Below, piece after piece: positions 18,418 to 26,280 of a stretch of DNA of 64,000 nucleotides. The translations under genes were made by a program, and so were the position numbers. This DNA comes from an uncultured Dokdonia sp. Lineage in GTDB: Bacteria > Bacteroidota > Bacteroidia > Flavobacteriales > Flavobacteriaceae. Every line of letters starts with the position of its first letter. Positions within the stretch are counted from its first letter, which is position 1. Where the stretch lies: assembly GCA_947503305.1 (NCBI GenBank), contig CANNDF010000004.1, positions 310,001 to 374,000 on the forward strand, in the 5' to 3' direction. Under the pieces are notes generated by a model, which saw nothing but the letters and a program-made list of their open reading frames with translations, was not told where the DNA came from and ran no database searches.

Positions 18418-18453
18418 ATATTTCTTATTGAACTAACTAAAATAAAATTGATC

Positions 18454-19578
18454 TTGGTAAAAAAATCAATATTAATTGTATTTGGAACAAGACCAGAAGC
18501 AATTAAAATGGCGCCTTTAGTAAAGGTATTTCAGAAATATCCAGACATTTTTGATACTAAAGTTTGTGTTACTGCTCAACATAGAGAGATGCTAGATCAA
18601 GTACTAGACTTTTTTGAGATAGAACCTGATTTTGACTTAAACCTCATGAAACCTGGACAAAATTTGTATACACTTACTGCAGATATTATTGTAGGAATGA
18701 AACAAGTTTTAGAAGAGTTTAATCCTGATTATGTTTTTGTACATGGAGATACTTCAACTACAATGGCAACAAGTATAGCTGGATTTTATAATCAATCTAA
18801 AGTATGTCATATAGAAGCGGGACTTCGTACAAATAATAAATGGTCTCCTTTTCCTGAAGAAATTAATAGACAGGTTACAGGGAGAATTGCAGATTTTCAT
18901 TTTGCGCCAACAGATACATCTGAAAATAATTTAATCCAAGAAAATATTCCTTCTTCTCAAATAATAGTTACAGGAAATACCGTTATAGATGCACTATTAG
19001 AAAGTGTAAAAAAGGTTAATAGTAATCCCAGTGATCTTATTAAAGAATTAGACTCTACTATAGGGCAAAAAGATGTTTTGCTTGTTACCGGACATCGCAG
19101 GGAAAATCATGGTGATGGTTTTATAAGAATTTGTGAAGCATTAAAAGAAATAGCAACACAAAAGCTAGATCACCTTATTATTTACCCTGTCCATCTTAAC
19201 CCCAAAGTACAAGAACCTGTAAAACGAATACTTGCAGAGGTATCTAATATTATGCTTATTGATCCATTGGCATACCAAGATTTTATATGGCTAATGAATA
19301 GATCCAAACTTATTATTACAGATAGTGGAGGGGTACAAGAAGAAGCCCCGAGTCTGGGTAAACCTGTCCTTGTAATGAGAGATACTACAGAGAGACCAGA
19401 AGCTGTAGAAGCAGGAACCGTACTATTAGTAGGAACAGATAAAAACTTAATTGTTTCTGAAACATTAGACTTGTTAAATAACCAAGAACGCTTTACTAAA
19501 ATGAGTAAGTTACATAATCCTTATGGAGATGGTAATGCTTGTGAACGTATCGTAGAATTTATAAAAAATCAAAAATAA
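18454..19578 (+). CDS. wecB: UDP-N-acetylglucosamine 2-epimerase (non-hydrolysing)
   Basis: About 374 residues. It converts UDP-GlcNAc to UDP-ManNAc. Family marks are IVFGTRPEAIKMAPLVK at the N terminus, CVTAQHREMLDQVLDFF, VHGDTSTTMATSIAGF, HIEAGLRTNNKWSPFPEEINRQ, VTGHRRENHGDGF and TDSGGVQEEAPSLGKPVLVMRDTTERPEA. The frame is open from a TTG at 18379, but the family normally begins two or three residues before ILIVFGTRPEA. A TTG at 18454 is therefore the better start, which leaves about 90 nt of leader. It sits 4 bp before wecC, its pathway partner. Confidence 0.93.
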   Translation: MVKKSILIVFGTRPEAIKMAPLVKVFQKYPDIFDTKVCVTAQHREMLDQVLDFFEIEPDFDLNLMKPGQNLYTLTADIIVGMKQVLEEFNPDYVFVHGDTSTTMATSIAGFYNQSKVCHIEAGLRTNNKWSPFPEEINRQVTGRIADFHFAPTDTSENNLIQENIPSSQIIVTGNTVIDALLESVKKVNSNPSDLIKELDSTIGQKDVLLVTGHRRENHGDGFIRICEALKEIATQKLDHLIIYPVHLNPKVQEPVKRILAEVSNIMLIDPLAYQDFIWLMNRSKLIITDSGGVQEEAPSLGKPVLVMRDTTERPEAVEAGTVLLVGTDKNLIVSETLDLLNNQERFTKMSKLHNPYGDGNACERIVEFIKNQK

Positions 19579-19582
19579 TTAC

Positions 19583-20791
19583 ATGCAACCAGAAGTAGTC
19601 ATGATTGGCCTAGGATATATAGGCCTTCCAACAGCCGCCTTAATAGCTTCTAACGGAGTAAATGTTCATGGGGTAGATATTAACCCTAAAGTTGTAGAAA
19701 CAATTAATAGAGGTGAAATACATATTGTTGAGCCAGAACTTGATGAAGCTGTTGCAAAAGCTGTAAAAGGTGGTTTTCTTAGAGCTGATGTAAAAGCGAT
19801 AGAAGCCAATAATTATTTAATTGTTGTTCCTACTCCTTTTAAAGACAAAAATGAACCAGACATTTCCTTTGTAGAAGCTGCTACTAGAGGTATATTACCA
19901 TTATTAAAAAAAGGAGATTTGTATATTATAGAATCTACTTCTCCAGTAGGAACTACAGAAAAAATGATGGATCTTATCTATACAGAACGCCCTGAGCTTA
20001 AAGACTCATTATACATTGCATATTGTCCAGAACGTGTCCTACCTGGTAATGTTATGCATGAATTAGTATATAATGACCGTGTTATTGGAGGTGTAAATAC
20101 GGCTAGTACAGAAAAAGCAATTGCTTTTTACAGTAGCTATGTAAAAGGAGAATTGCATCCTACAAATGCTAGAACTGCCGAGATGTGTAAGCTTGTAGAA
20201 AACTCTTCAAGAGATGTACAAATAGCGTTTGCAAATGAACTTTCTCTTATATGTGCAAAAGCTGATATAAATGTTTGGGATTTAATTAATCTAGCAAATA
20301 AGCATCCACGTGTCAATATTTTACAACCAGGTTGTGGAGTTGGAGGGCATTGTATTGCAGTTGATCCATATTTTATAGTAGCAGATTTTCCTATGGAATC
20401 TCAAATTATAGGTAAAGCTAGAGAAATTAATAATTATAAATCTTTTTGGTGTGCTGAGCAAGTAAAGAATGCAAAACTCCAATTCCAATTAGATCATGGT
20501 AGAAAACCGAAAATTGCTCTAATGGGGTTAGCGTTTAAACCTAATATCGATGACTTGAGAGAGTCTCCTGCAAAGTATATAGCTCAAAAAGTTTTACAAG
20601 ATGCAAATGATGAAGAATTTTATATTGTAGAACCTAATATAGAAGAGCACAAAGTCTTTAAACTAACAAATTATGAAGATGCTTTTGAAAAAGCAGACAT
20701 AGTAGTGTATTTAGTTGCTCATGATGAATTCAAAAACTTGCCTCAACAAACTGGTAAAAAAATATTAGATTTTGCAGGTATTGTAAAATAA
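19583..20791 (+). CDS. wecC: UDP-N-acetyl-D-mannosamine dehydrogenase
   Basis: A 402-residue UDP-sugar dehydrogenase that oxidises UDP-ManNAc to UDP-ManNAcA. It has MIGLGYIGLPTAALIASNG at the N terminus, VDINPKVVETINRGEIHIVEPELDEAV (a WecC signature), the catalytic Cys in PGCGVGGHCIAVDPYF, and GLAFKPNIDDLRESPA. It is a different branch from the TviB-type enzyme at 11268, so the cluster has two separate uronic acid routes. It is coupled to wecB and 6 bp from the flippase. Confidence 0.94.
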   Translation: MQPEVVMIGLGYIGLPTAALIASNGVNVHGVDINPKVVETINRGEIHIVEPELDEAVAKAVKGGFLRADVKAIEANNYLIVVPTPFKDKNEPDISFVEAATRGILPLLKKGDLYIIESTSPVGTTEKMMDLIYTERPELKDSLYIAYCPERVLPGNVMHELVYNDRVIGGVNTASTEKAIAFYSSYVKGELHPTNARTAEMCKLVENSSRDVQIAFANELSLICAKADINVWDLINLANKHPRVNILQPGCGVGGHCIAVDPYFIVADFPMESQIIGKAREINNYKSFWCAEQVKNAKLQFQLDHGRKPKIALMGLAFKPNIDDLRESPAKYIAQKVLQDANDEEFYIVEPNIEEHKVFKLTNYEDAFEKADIVVYLVAHDEFKNLPQQTGKKILDFAGIVK

Positions 20792-20797
20792 TATATA

Positions 20798-22039
20798 ATG
20801 ATTTCCAAACTATGGCAGAAAAGCATATCTTTTATTCAGAGTAATAAAGATGCATCGTTTTCATTTATATTTTATGGTTTTGGATTACTAGGAATGTTGC
20901 TTTCTGACTTATATGTCAGTTCAAATTTTTCAACTTCAGCAATTGCTGAATGGGCTTTTTTTAAATCTACTATTCTAATTGTATCTACAATATGTTTATT
21001 GGGTTTTGATCAATTATTTGTTAGAGATCAGACTTTAATTAAAAGATACTTAAAAAGTTTTTTGATTTATAGTGTGATAATAATATTTGCTGTTGTTGTT
21101 ATAATTTTTTATTTGAAAAACTATAACTATTTAAAAGCTATATTATTAGGTGTTGCTATATTTCTAATGGCAATACAAAATTATATCTCTGCTGCCTCTA
21201 GAGGTAATTATCGATTATGGAAAGCACAATTTTCTGCAAATTTTTGGAAATTATTACTTTTTATAAGCATTATTACAATTCCTAAAATAGATACAATCTA
21301 TTATTTTGTTGCTGTATTATCATTTTGTGTGAGTGTAGGTTTATTCCTAAAAGGATATAAGAAAGTAAGTGATCGTTTTGCATCTAAAGAATATCTAGAT
21401 ACCAAAACAGCTAGACTTATGGGTATCTCATTTTTATTACATAATCTTACTTTAGTTGTTGCGATTTATGGTGAGCAATTTTTAATTAACCTTTTTGGAG
21501 CAGAAGTTGCCTCTTCTCATTTGTTTAAATATGTAGCTATTTTCACACCAATTGCTTTGAGTCTTAATGGCTTTCTAGGGTTTTATTTAGGTCCTAAAAT
21601 TCGTATTAAAAATAATATGGATTTAAAAAGATATAAAAAATTTGGTATTCGTATTTTCTTTTTTTCAATAATAGTTGTCGTAATCTCTTTTAGTTTTGGA
21701 TTGTTATATATGACTACTATTCTAGAAATATCATGGCAAGAGTTAGATTATTGGATAATTGGCTGTTTATTTGCCATTACACTAGTACGTGGTTTGTACA
21801 TAGCAACATCTGTGTGTCTAGGAGTTTTTGGTTCTAAAGAATTTCTCCAAAAAGCTGCTTCATATACTTGGTTGACAACTATTGGGTATCTTTTAGGGAT
21901 TGTTATTATTCTTTTTATGTTTAATGGTATAGTTGCTGCAGAACTTATTTGTCTTGCAACATTAATCAATTGGATATTGCGGTTGACTGTTTCTAACTTG
22001 TTTACAATACGAACTTTTAAAACTAGAATTATTGGATAA
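20798..22039 (+). CDS. Wzx-like polysaccharide flippase
   Basis: A 413-residue membrane protein with about twelve hydrophobic segments and few charged residues between them. The layout matches polysaccharide transporters of the MOP/MATE superfamily, which flip undecaprenyl-linked repeat units to the periplasm. Sequence motifs in this family are weak, so the call rests on topology, length and position within the biosynthesis cluster. It is the only flippase candidate in the cluster. Its stop overlaps the next gene by 8 bp. Confidence 0.75.
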   Translation: MISKLWQKSISFIQSNKDASFSFIFYGFGLLGMLLSDLYVSSNFSTSAIAEWAFFKSTILIVSTICLLGFDQLFVRDQTLIKRYLKSFLIYSVIIIFAVVVIIFYLKNYNYLKAILLGVAIFLMAIQNYISAASRGNYRLWKAQFSANFWKLLLFISIITIPKIDTIYYFVAVLSFCVSVGLFLKGYKKVSDRFASKEYLDTKTARLMGISFLLHNLTLVVAIYGEQFLINLFGAEVASSHLFKYVAIFTPIALSLNGFLGFYLGPKIRIKNNMDLKRYKKFGIRIFFFSIIVVVISFSFGLLYMTTILEISWQELDYWIIGCLFAITLVRGLYIATSVCLGVFGSKEFLQKAASYTWLTTIGYLLGIVIILFMFNGIVAAELICLATLINWILRLTVSNLFTIRTFKTRIIG

Positions 22040-23144
22040 TTTTATATTTATAGCACCATTATCAGCACTGTCTCGTCGTACCCGTTTGTATAAAGTAGCA
22101 TTATATTTAAATAAAAAAGGTGTAAAAAATATAAAACATGTAGGGTGGGAACGACTAGAAGGGGAAGCAAAAGAGTTTGCCTTTGACTTTGAAATTGAAA
22201 AAGAAATTATCCAAAAAGGTGGAGGATATGGGGGTAGTGAAGTGAAAAAACTTTATTTTTTATGGATGCTTAGATTATTTTTTTTAAGCTTTAGAATAAA
22301 AAAAGATTCAGTGGTTTGGGCTCTAGGTTTTGAAAGTACGTTTCCTTTGTTAATAGCAAGTAAGTTAAAAGGGTATAGAGTATATTTTGATGATGCAGAT
22401 CGATTTTCGATGTTATTCAACTTTCCGAAACCAGTAAAAAAGCTTTTACAATTTTTTGAAAAAATCACTTCTAGAAATGTGTATAAGCATATTATTCCAG
22501 TTCAGGAACGATATGATTTTTTGTCAAATAAGTTTTATATTCTTAGGAATATGCCTAGTGAATCTGAAATTCTAAAGGCTAAAGATTTATCAAAAACAAA
22601 AAAATGGATTAAAGCCTCTATAGTAATTAATATTAATGGTTGGTTAGGAGCAGGCAGAGGGATGAAAACGGCTTTAGATTTGTGTGACATATTAGAAGGT
22701 AAAGATATAGGTTTTATTTTAGCGGGTAAGCTGGATTGCCAAGAAGCTAAAGATTTAGCTTCAAAAGAAAATGTTCAATATTTAGGAGAGGTCTCTAATG
22801 CTGATGCTTTAGCCTCTTATTTTGCTTCAGATTTTGTTTTTACATATTATGACCCCTCTTCTGTTATAAATACCTTAGCAGCCTCAAATAAATGGGGAGA
22901 TGCTATAAAAACGGGAATTGGGGTTATTGTTAATAATGAGGTGATGACAGCAAACTATTTGGTAAATGCAAATGTTGCAATTTCTTACCCTTATCATAAT
23001 AGTAAATATTTATCAAAAACTATATCCGATTATATATCAGGTTTACTAGATATTAAATTAATAAAAGAAAATTCAAGGAAGATTTCCAATGAATTTGGTT
23101 ATTTTGAAAATCAACTAGAAATGCTTATTTATGAAACCGAATAA
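22032..23144 (+). CDS. Glycosyltransferase, GT4-like
   Basis: A 370-residue soluble protein. The C-terminal half shows a GT-B donor-site pattern: INGWLGAGRGMKTALDLCDIL, FILAGKLDCQEAKDLA, VQYLGEVSNADALASYFASDFVFTYYDPSS and NKWGDAIKTGIGVIVNNE. The N-terminal acceptor half has FDDADRFSMLFN. No ATG lies near the N terminus. A TTG at 22032 overlapping the flippase stop gives a natural beginning (DNFIFIAPLSALSRRTRLYK). It probably adds one sugar of the repeat unit. Donor and linkage cannot be read from sequence. Confidence 0.75.
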   Translation: MDNFIFIAPLSALSRRTRLYKVALYLNKKGVKNIKHVGWERLEGEAKEFAFDFEIEKEIIQKGGGYGGSEVKKLYFLWMLRLFFLSFRIKKDSVVWALGFESTFPLLIASKLKGYRVYFDDADRFSMLFNFPKPVKKLLQFFEKITSRNVYKHIIPVQERYDFLSNKFYILRNMPSESEILKAKDLSKTKKWIKASIVININGWLGAGRGMKTALDLCDILEGKDIGFILAGKLDCQEAKDLASKENVQYLGEVSNADALASYFASDFVFTYYDPSSVINTLAASNKWGDAIKTGIGVIVNNEVMTANYLVNANVAISYPYHNSKYLSKTISDYISGLLDIKLIKENSRKISNEFGYFENQLEMLIYETE

Positions 23145-23652
23145 AATTGAAAAAATTATATGCTTTTCCACGGTAGCATTAGTTGCAAATTTCAGACCTA
23201 GATGGGCAACAAATGTACTTTATTATTTTTTTAAAAAATGGGGGATGAAATTTAATGGGAAACCTAATTATATTTCCTCAAAAATATGGTTTGATGGTAC
23301 AGATTACTCTCTTATTTCTATTGGTAATGAAGTAACAATGTCTAGCTATATTAGGGTGCTAACTCATGACTGGGCATTGCATACTGTTGCAAAAGCATTT
23401 GATGTACCTCAAGAAAAGCCTATAGGGAGAATTAAAGGGGTAGTCATAGAAGACTATGCATTTGTAGGTACTGGAACAATTTTAATGCCTGGTTGCCATA
23501 TAGGCAAAGGGGCAATTATAGCTGCAGGCACAGTAGTAAGAGGAAAAATACCTGATTTTTCTATATATGCAGGGAGCCCTGGTGAAGTTATAGGAGATGC
23601 TAGAGATTATCTTAAAAAGTTTGTGCCTGATGCGAATATTCCAAATTATTAG
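23131..23652 (+). CDS. Left-handed beta-helix acyltransferase (CysE/LacA/WbbJ type)
   Basis: A 173-residue hexapeptide-repeat protein. The repeats run through ISIGNEVTMSSYIRVLTHD, KGVVIEDYAFVGTGTILMPGCHIGKGAIIAAGTVVRG and IPDFSIYAGSPGEVIGD. Catalytic His is in THDWALH. Proteins of this type acetylate sugar hydroxyls or amines in the cytoplasm with acetyl-CoA. The start overlaps the preceding glycosyltransferase by 14 bp, so it is probably coupled to that step. It is a second possible O-acetylation activity besides the MBOAT pair. Confidence 0.85.
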   Translation: MKPNKIEKIICFSTVALVANFRPRWATNVLYYFFKKWGMKFNGKPNYISSKIWFDGTDYSLISIGNEVTMSSYIRVLTHDWALHTVAKAFDVPQEKPIGRIKGVVIEDYAFVGTGTILMPGCHIGKGAIIAAGTVVRGKIPDFSIYAGSPGEVIGDARDYLKKFVPDANIPNY

Positions 23653-23657
23653 ATAGT

Positions 23658-24899
23658 GTGACAGAACAAAGTCTACTTTTAATCATTTTTAACATATTTA
23701 CGATCATCTTTATCTATATAGAAAGGAAGAGATCAATAATGAATCCAGTTATATATTATCTTTTTTTTAACTGGGTCATGGTTGTAGGTTGTTTTCAATA
23801 TTTTGAATTTGATATAAAAGCAGATATAACACATGCACTTATACTTGTTTTTACCCCTACGTATATTTTTTTAGGCTATAAACTAGCTATTGGAAGGCTT
23901 AACTTAGATGCTATTCACAATAATTTTTGGTCAGAAACTCAACTGATCCCTATAAATAAAATACAAGCAAAAAAAGTTTTGATACTTTTTTTAATCACAA
24001 TTTTTCTTTCCGTGCTATACTATCAATTAGTAGGGTATAATCTTACTGTATTAAGTTTGACAAGTAATGTCGATGATTTTGTGAGTTTAAGATTAAATGC
24101 ATATTCTGGACAAAATTATTATGCGCCAGGAGTTTTTAATCAATTTAAGAATACTATTTTCCCCATTCTTTATATTTATTATGGGTATTCTCTAAAAGGA
24201 ACTAAATGGTTTTGGGCTTATATAATTATTGTTGGGCTTATATTATTGTATGCTCTTACGGGTACTGGTCAGCGTACATTTATCGTTACTGGATTTTTAA
24301 TTATAATTTCCATACTATATGGTTTAAATAATGGAAAACTTCAGAAAAAGTATATTGTTTTAAGCTTTGGACTAGTGATTGTAGTATTTACATTTTTATC
24401 TTTAAGATTGAATAGGACTTCTGATTCATCTGTGCTAGGATCTTTTCAGCAGCTTTTTTATAGAGTTTTTGATTCAAATCAATATAGTGCTATAGTTGGA
24501 TTTAGATATGTATTCGAACAAAATATACAGCTAGGTAGAGAATGGTTTCAATCTTTAATCGGGTTAATTCCTGGAGTCAAAGGGAGTGATCTTTCTAATA
24601 GAGTATTTAATATATTATTTGGAGGTTTTAGAGGTACTGCTCCATTAAATGTATGGGGGTCTGCATATCATAATTTTGGAGTTTTGGGATCTGTATACTT
24701 AGGAATTGCTATTGGGTTTTTTTATACTAAGATATATTTACGTTTTTTAAAAGGAAGTAAAAATGTAGTTAGAGTTTGTGTTTATTGTGCTCTATTTGTA
24801 TATCTAGCTACATGGATAGCGGGAGCTCCTCCTCAATTAATAAACAATGGTTTATTAGGATGTTTTGTTATTTTATTACTACTTAAAGTAAAAGGGTAA
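23658..24899 (+). CDS. O-antigen-polymerase-like membrane protein (Wzy candidate 1)
   Basis: A 413-residue protein with about eleven hydrophobic segments, starting with GTG at 23658. A large periplasmic loop near residues 275-330 has the pattern GLIPGVKGSDLSNRVFNILFGG-FRGTAPLNVWGSAYHNFG, as in oligosaccharide repeat-unit polymerases. An Arg-rich loop (LRLNAYSGQNYYAPG and TGTGQRTF) is also typical. Position between glycosyltransferase and export genes supports a Wzy role. A second polymerase-like gene follows at once, so which one polymerises the repeat unit is open. Confidence 0.7.
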   Translation: MTEQSLLLIIFNIFTIIFIYIERKRSIMNPVIYYLFFNWVMVVGCFQYFEFDIKADITHALILVFTPTYIFLGYKLAIGRLNLDAIHNNFWSETQLIPINKIQAKKVLILFLITIFLSVLYYQLVGYNLTVLSLTSNVDDFVSLRLNAYSGQNYYAPGVFNQFKNTIFPILYIYYGYSLKGTKWFWAYIIIVGLILLYALTGTGQRTFIVTGFLIIISILYGLNNGKLQKKYIVLSFGLVIVVFTFLSLRLNRTSDSSVLGSFQQLFYRVFDSNQYSAIVGFRYVFEQNIQLGREWFQSLIGLIPGVKGSDLSNRVFNILFGGFRGTAPLNVWGSAYHNFGVLGSVYLGIAIGFFYTKIYLRFLKGSKNVVRVCVYCALFVYLATWIAGAPPQLINNGLLGCFVILLLLKVKG

Positions 24900-24953
24900 T
24901 AGTTATTTTTGACTACAAAATTTAAAATGTAATAATATATTCATAGTTATTAA

Positions 24954-26276
24954 ATGATTGAATTAGTTTTTATAATAGCAATTCTAGTTTTTTTATTGAC
25001 TAATTATGTTTATTCAAAATCAATACCACTTCAATTATTTATAACATCTCCATGGTTTATATTTAGTGTTTTTATATATATAATTCACATTATTATGCCG
25101 TTTTTACAATGGCAATCAAGTTACTTTAGATATCAAAAATCTTATAAAGTTGATAATTATATTTTATCTATAGTGTTTGTGCTTTTTGCATACCTCATTG
25201 TTTTTGCAGTATTGTATTTCTCTTCTTATAGAGAGAAATTAAAAAAAATCGGATCTGAGGAGAAATTACGCAGTATCCCTAATATAGAAGAGACTACAAA
25301 TAAAATATTTTATATAGCGATAGGTACCTATATAATAGGTTTGTTTTTTGCCATAAAAAATTTAATTCTTATTTCTTCTATTGGACAAAGTGAATATCTC
25401 AGTGATAGAATAAATTTTGGAATGTCTAGAGGAATAGAAATACTGATACCTCATTGGATGTATGTAGCATGTATACTATTTGCTTTTGTCTTATTGGTGA
25501 GAAGGGATTTTAGCGTAACATTAAAAACGAAGGTATGGGCAATGTTGATAATTTCTTTTTGTAGCGTATTGATTTATTATGGAATAAATTCTAATAGAAA
25601 CTCTATATTAATTTTATTAATATGTTTATTGTTTTTCTTCTTGGCATACCAGTACTCAAGATCACGAATTACTCCTCTTTTTTTAGGTAAAATTGCAATG
25701 CTCGCTTTTCTGTTTATTATGTTATTTTACCAACTAGGTAAGTTAAGAAGACAAGCTATTATGAATAATGCAAATGCTAAGTATACAATTGTAGAGGAGT
25801 TAAATAATGCTTTCGGTAATCATGAAAACATAGTATGGTTATTAGAAAATAAGGAACAAAATAAGTTGCATTTTGGAAAAACATATATTGCTGGGCTTAC
25901 TAATTTCATACCAAGGTATATCTGGGAGGATAAACCTTTAGGAGCTGGTCCAATCTTAAAAAACACAATAAAACCTGGTGCTTATGTAATAGGTAAACCA
26001 AAAAATAATTCACTTACAACAGGCTTACTTACAGAATTGCAAATGAATTTTGGGGTGTATGGGATATTTGTAGGATCACTTCTTTTTGGGTTTATGTTAA
26101 GAAGTTTAGGTTTACTATTAGTAAATACGTATTACTTATCTAATATATTGATCATACAATATTCATTAATTATTCTTTCTTCTATATTTATTTATTCAGA
26201 ATTCCTTGGTTTTTTGTCTAGATATGCGATAACAATTTTACCTTTGCTCACTATTAAATTTATAACAAATAAATAA
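24954..26276 (+). CDS. O-antigen-polymerase-like membrane protein (Wzy candidate 2)
   Basis: A 440-residue protein with ten or more hydrophobic segments. The periplasmic loop contains LTNFIPRYIWEDKPLGAGPILKNTIKPGAY and then SLTTGLLTELQMNFGVYG. This is the PR-x-x-W-x-D-K-P pattern common in Bacteroidota oligosaccharide repeat-unit polymerases. It is unlike its neighbour at 23658 in sequence, so the two are not recent duplicates. It may be the true Wzy, with the first acting as a second polymerase or a ligase. It is 4 bp from the two-domain dehydrogenase. Confidence 0.72.
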   Translation: MIELVFIIAILVFLLTNYVYSKSIPLQLFITSPWFIFSVFIYIIHIIMPFLQWQSSYFRYQKSYKVDNYILSIVFVLFAYLIVFAVLYFSSYREKLKKIGSEEKLRSIPNIEETTNKIFYIAIGTYIIGLFFAIKNLILISSIGQSEYLSDRINFGMSRGIEILIPHWMYVACILFAFVLLVRRDFSVTLKTKVWAMLIISFCSVLIYYGINSNRNSILILLICLLFFFLAYQYSRSRITPLFLGKIAMLAFLFIMLFYQLGKLRRQAIMNNANAKYTIVEELNNAFGNHENIVWLLENKEQNKLHFGKTYIAGLTNFIPRYIWEDKPLGAGPILKNTIKPGAYVIGKPKNNSLTTGLLTELQMNFGVYGIFVGSLLFGFMLRSLGLLLVNTYYLSNILIIQYSLIILSSIFIYSEFLGFLSRYAITILPLLTIKFITNK

Positions 26277-26280
26277 CGCT

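Noticed and set aside
18379-18453. N-terminal extension of WecB from a TTG at 18379
   Set aside because: The 25 extra residues are not family-like and would be translated through the leader hairpin. The start near 18454 fits the usual N terminus.
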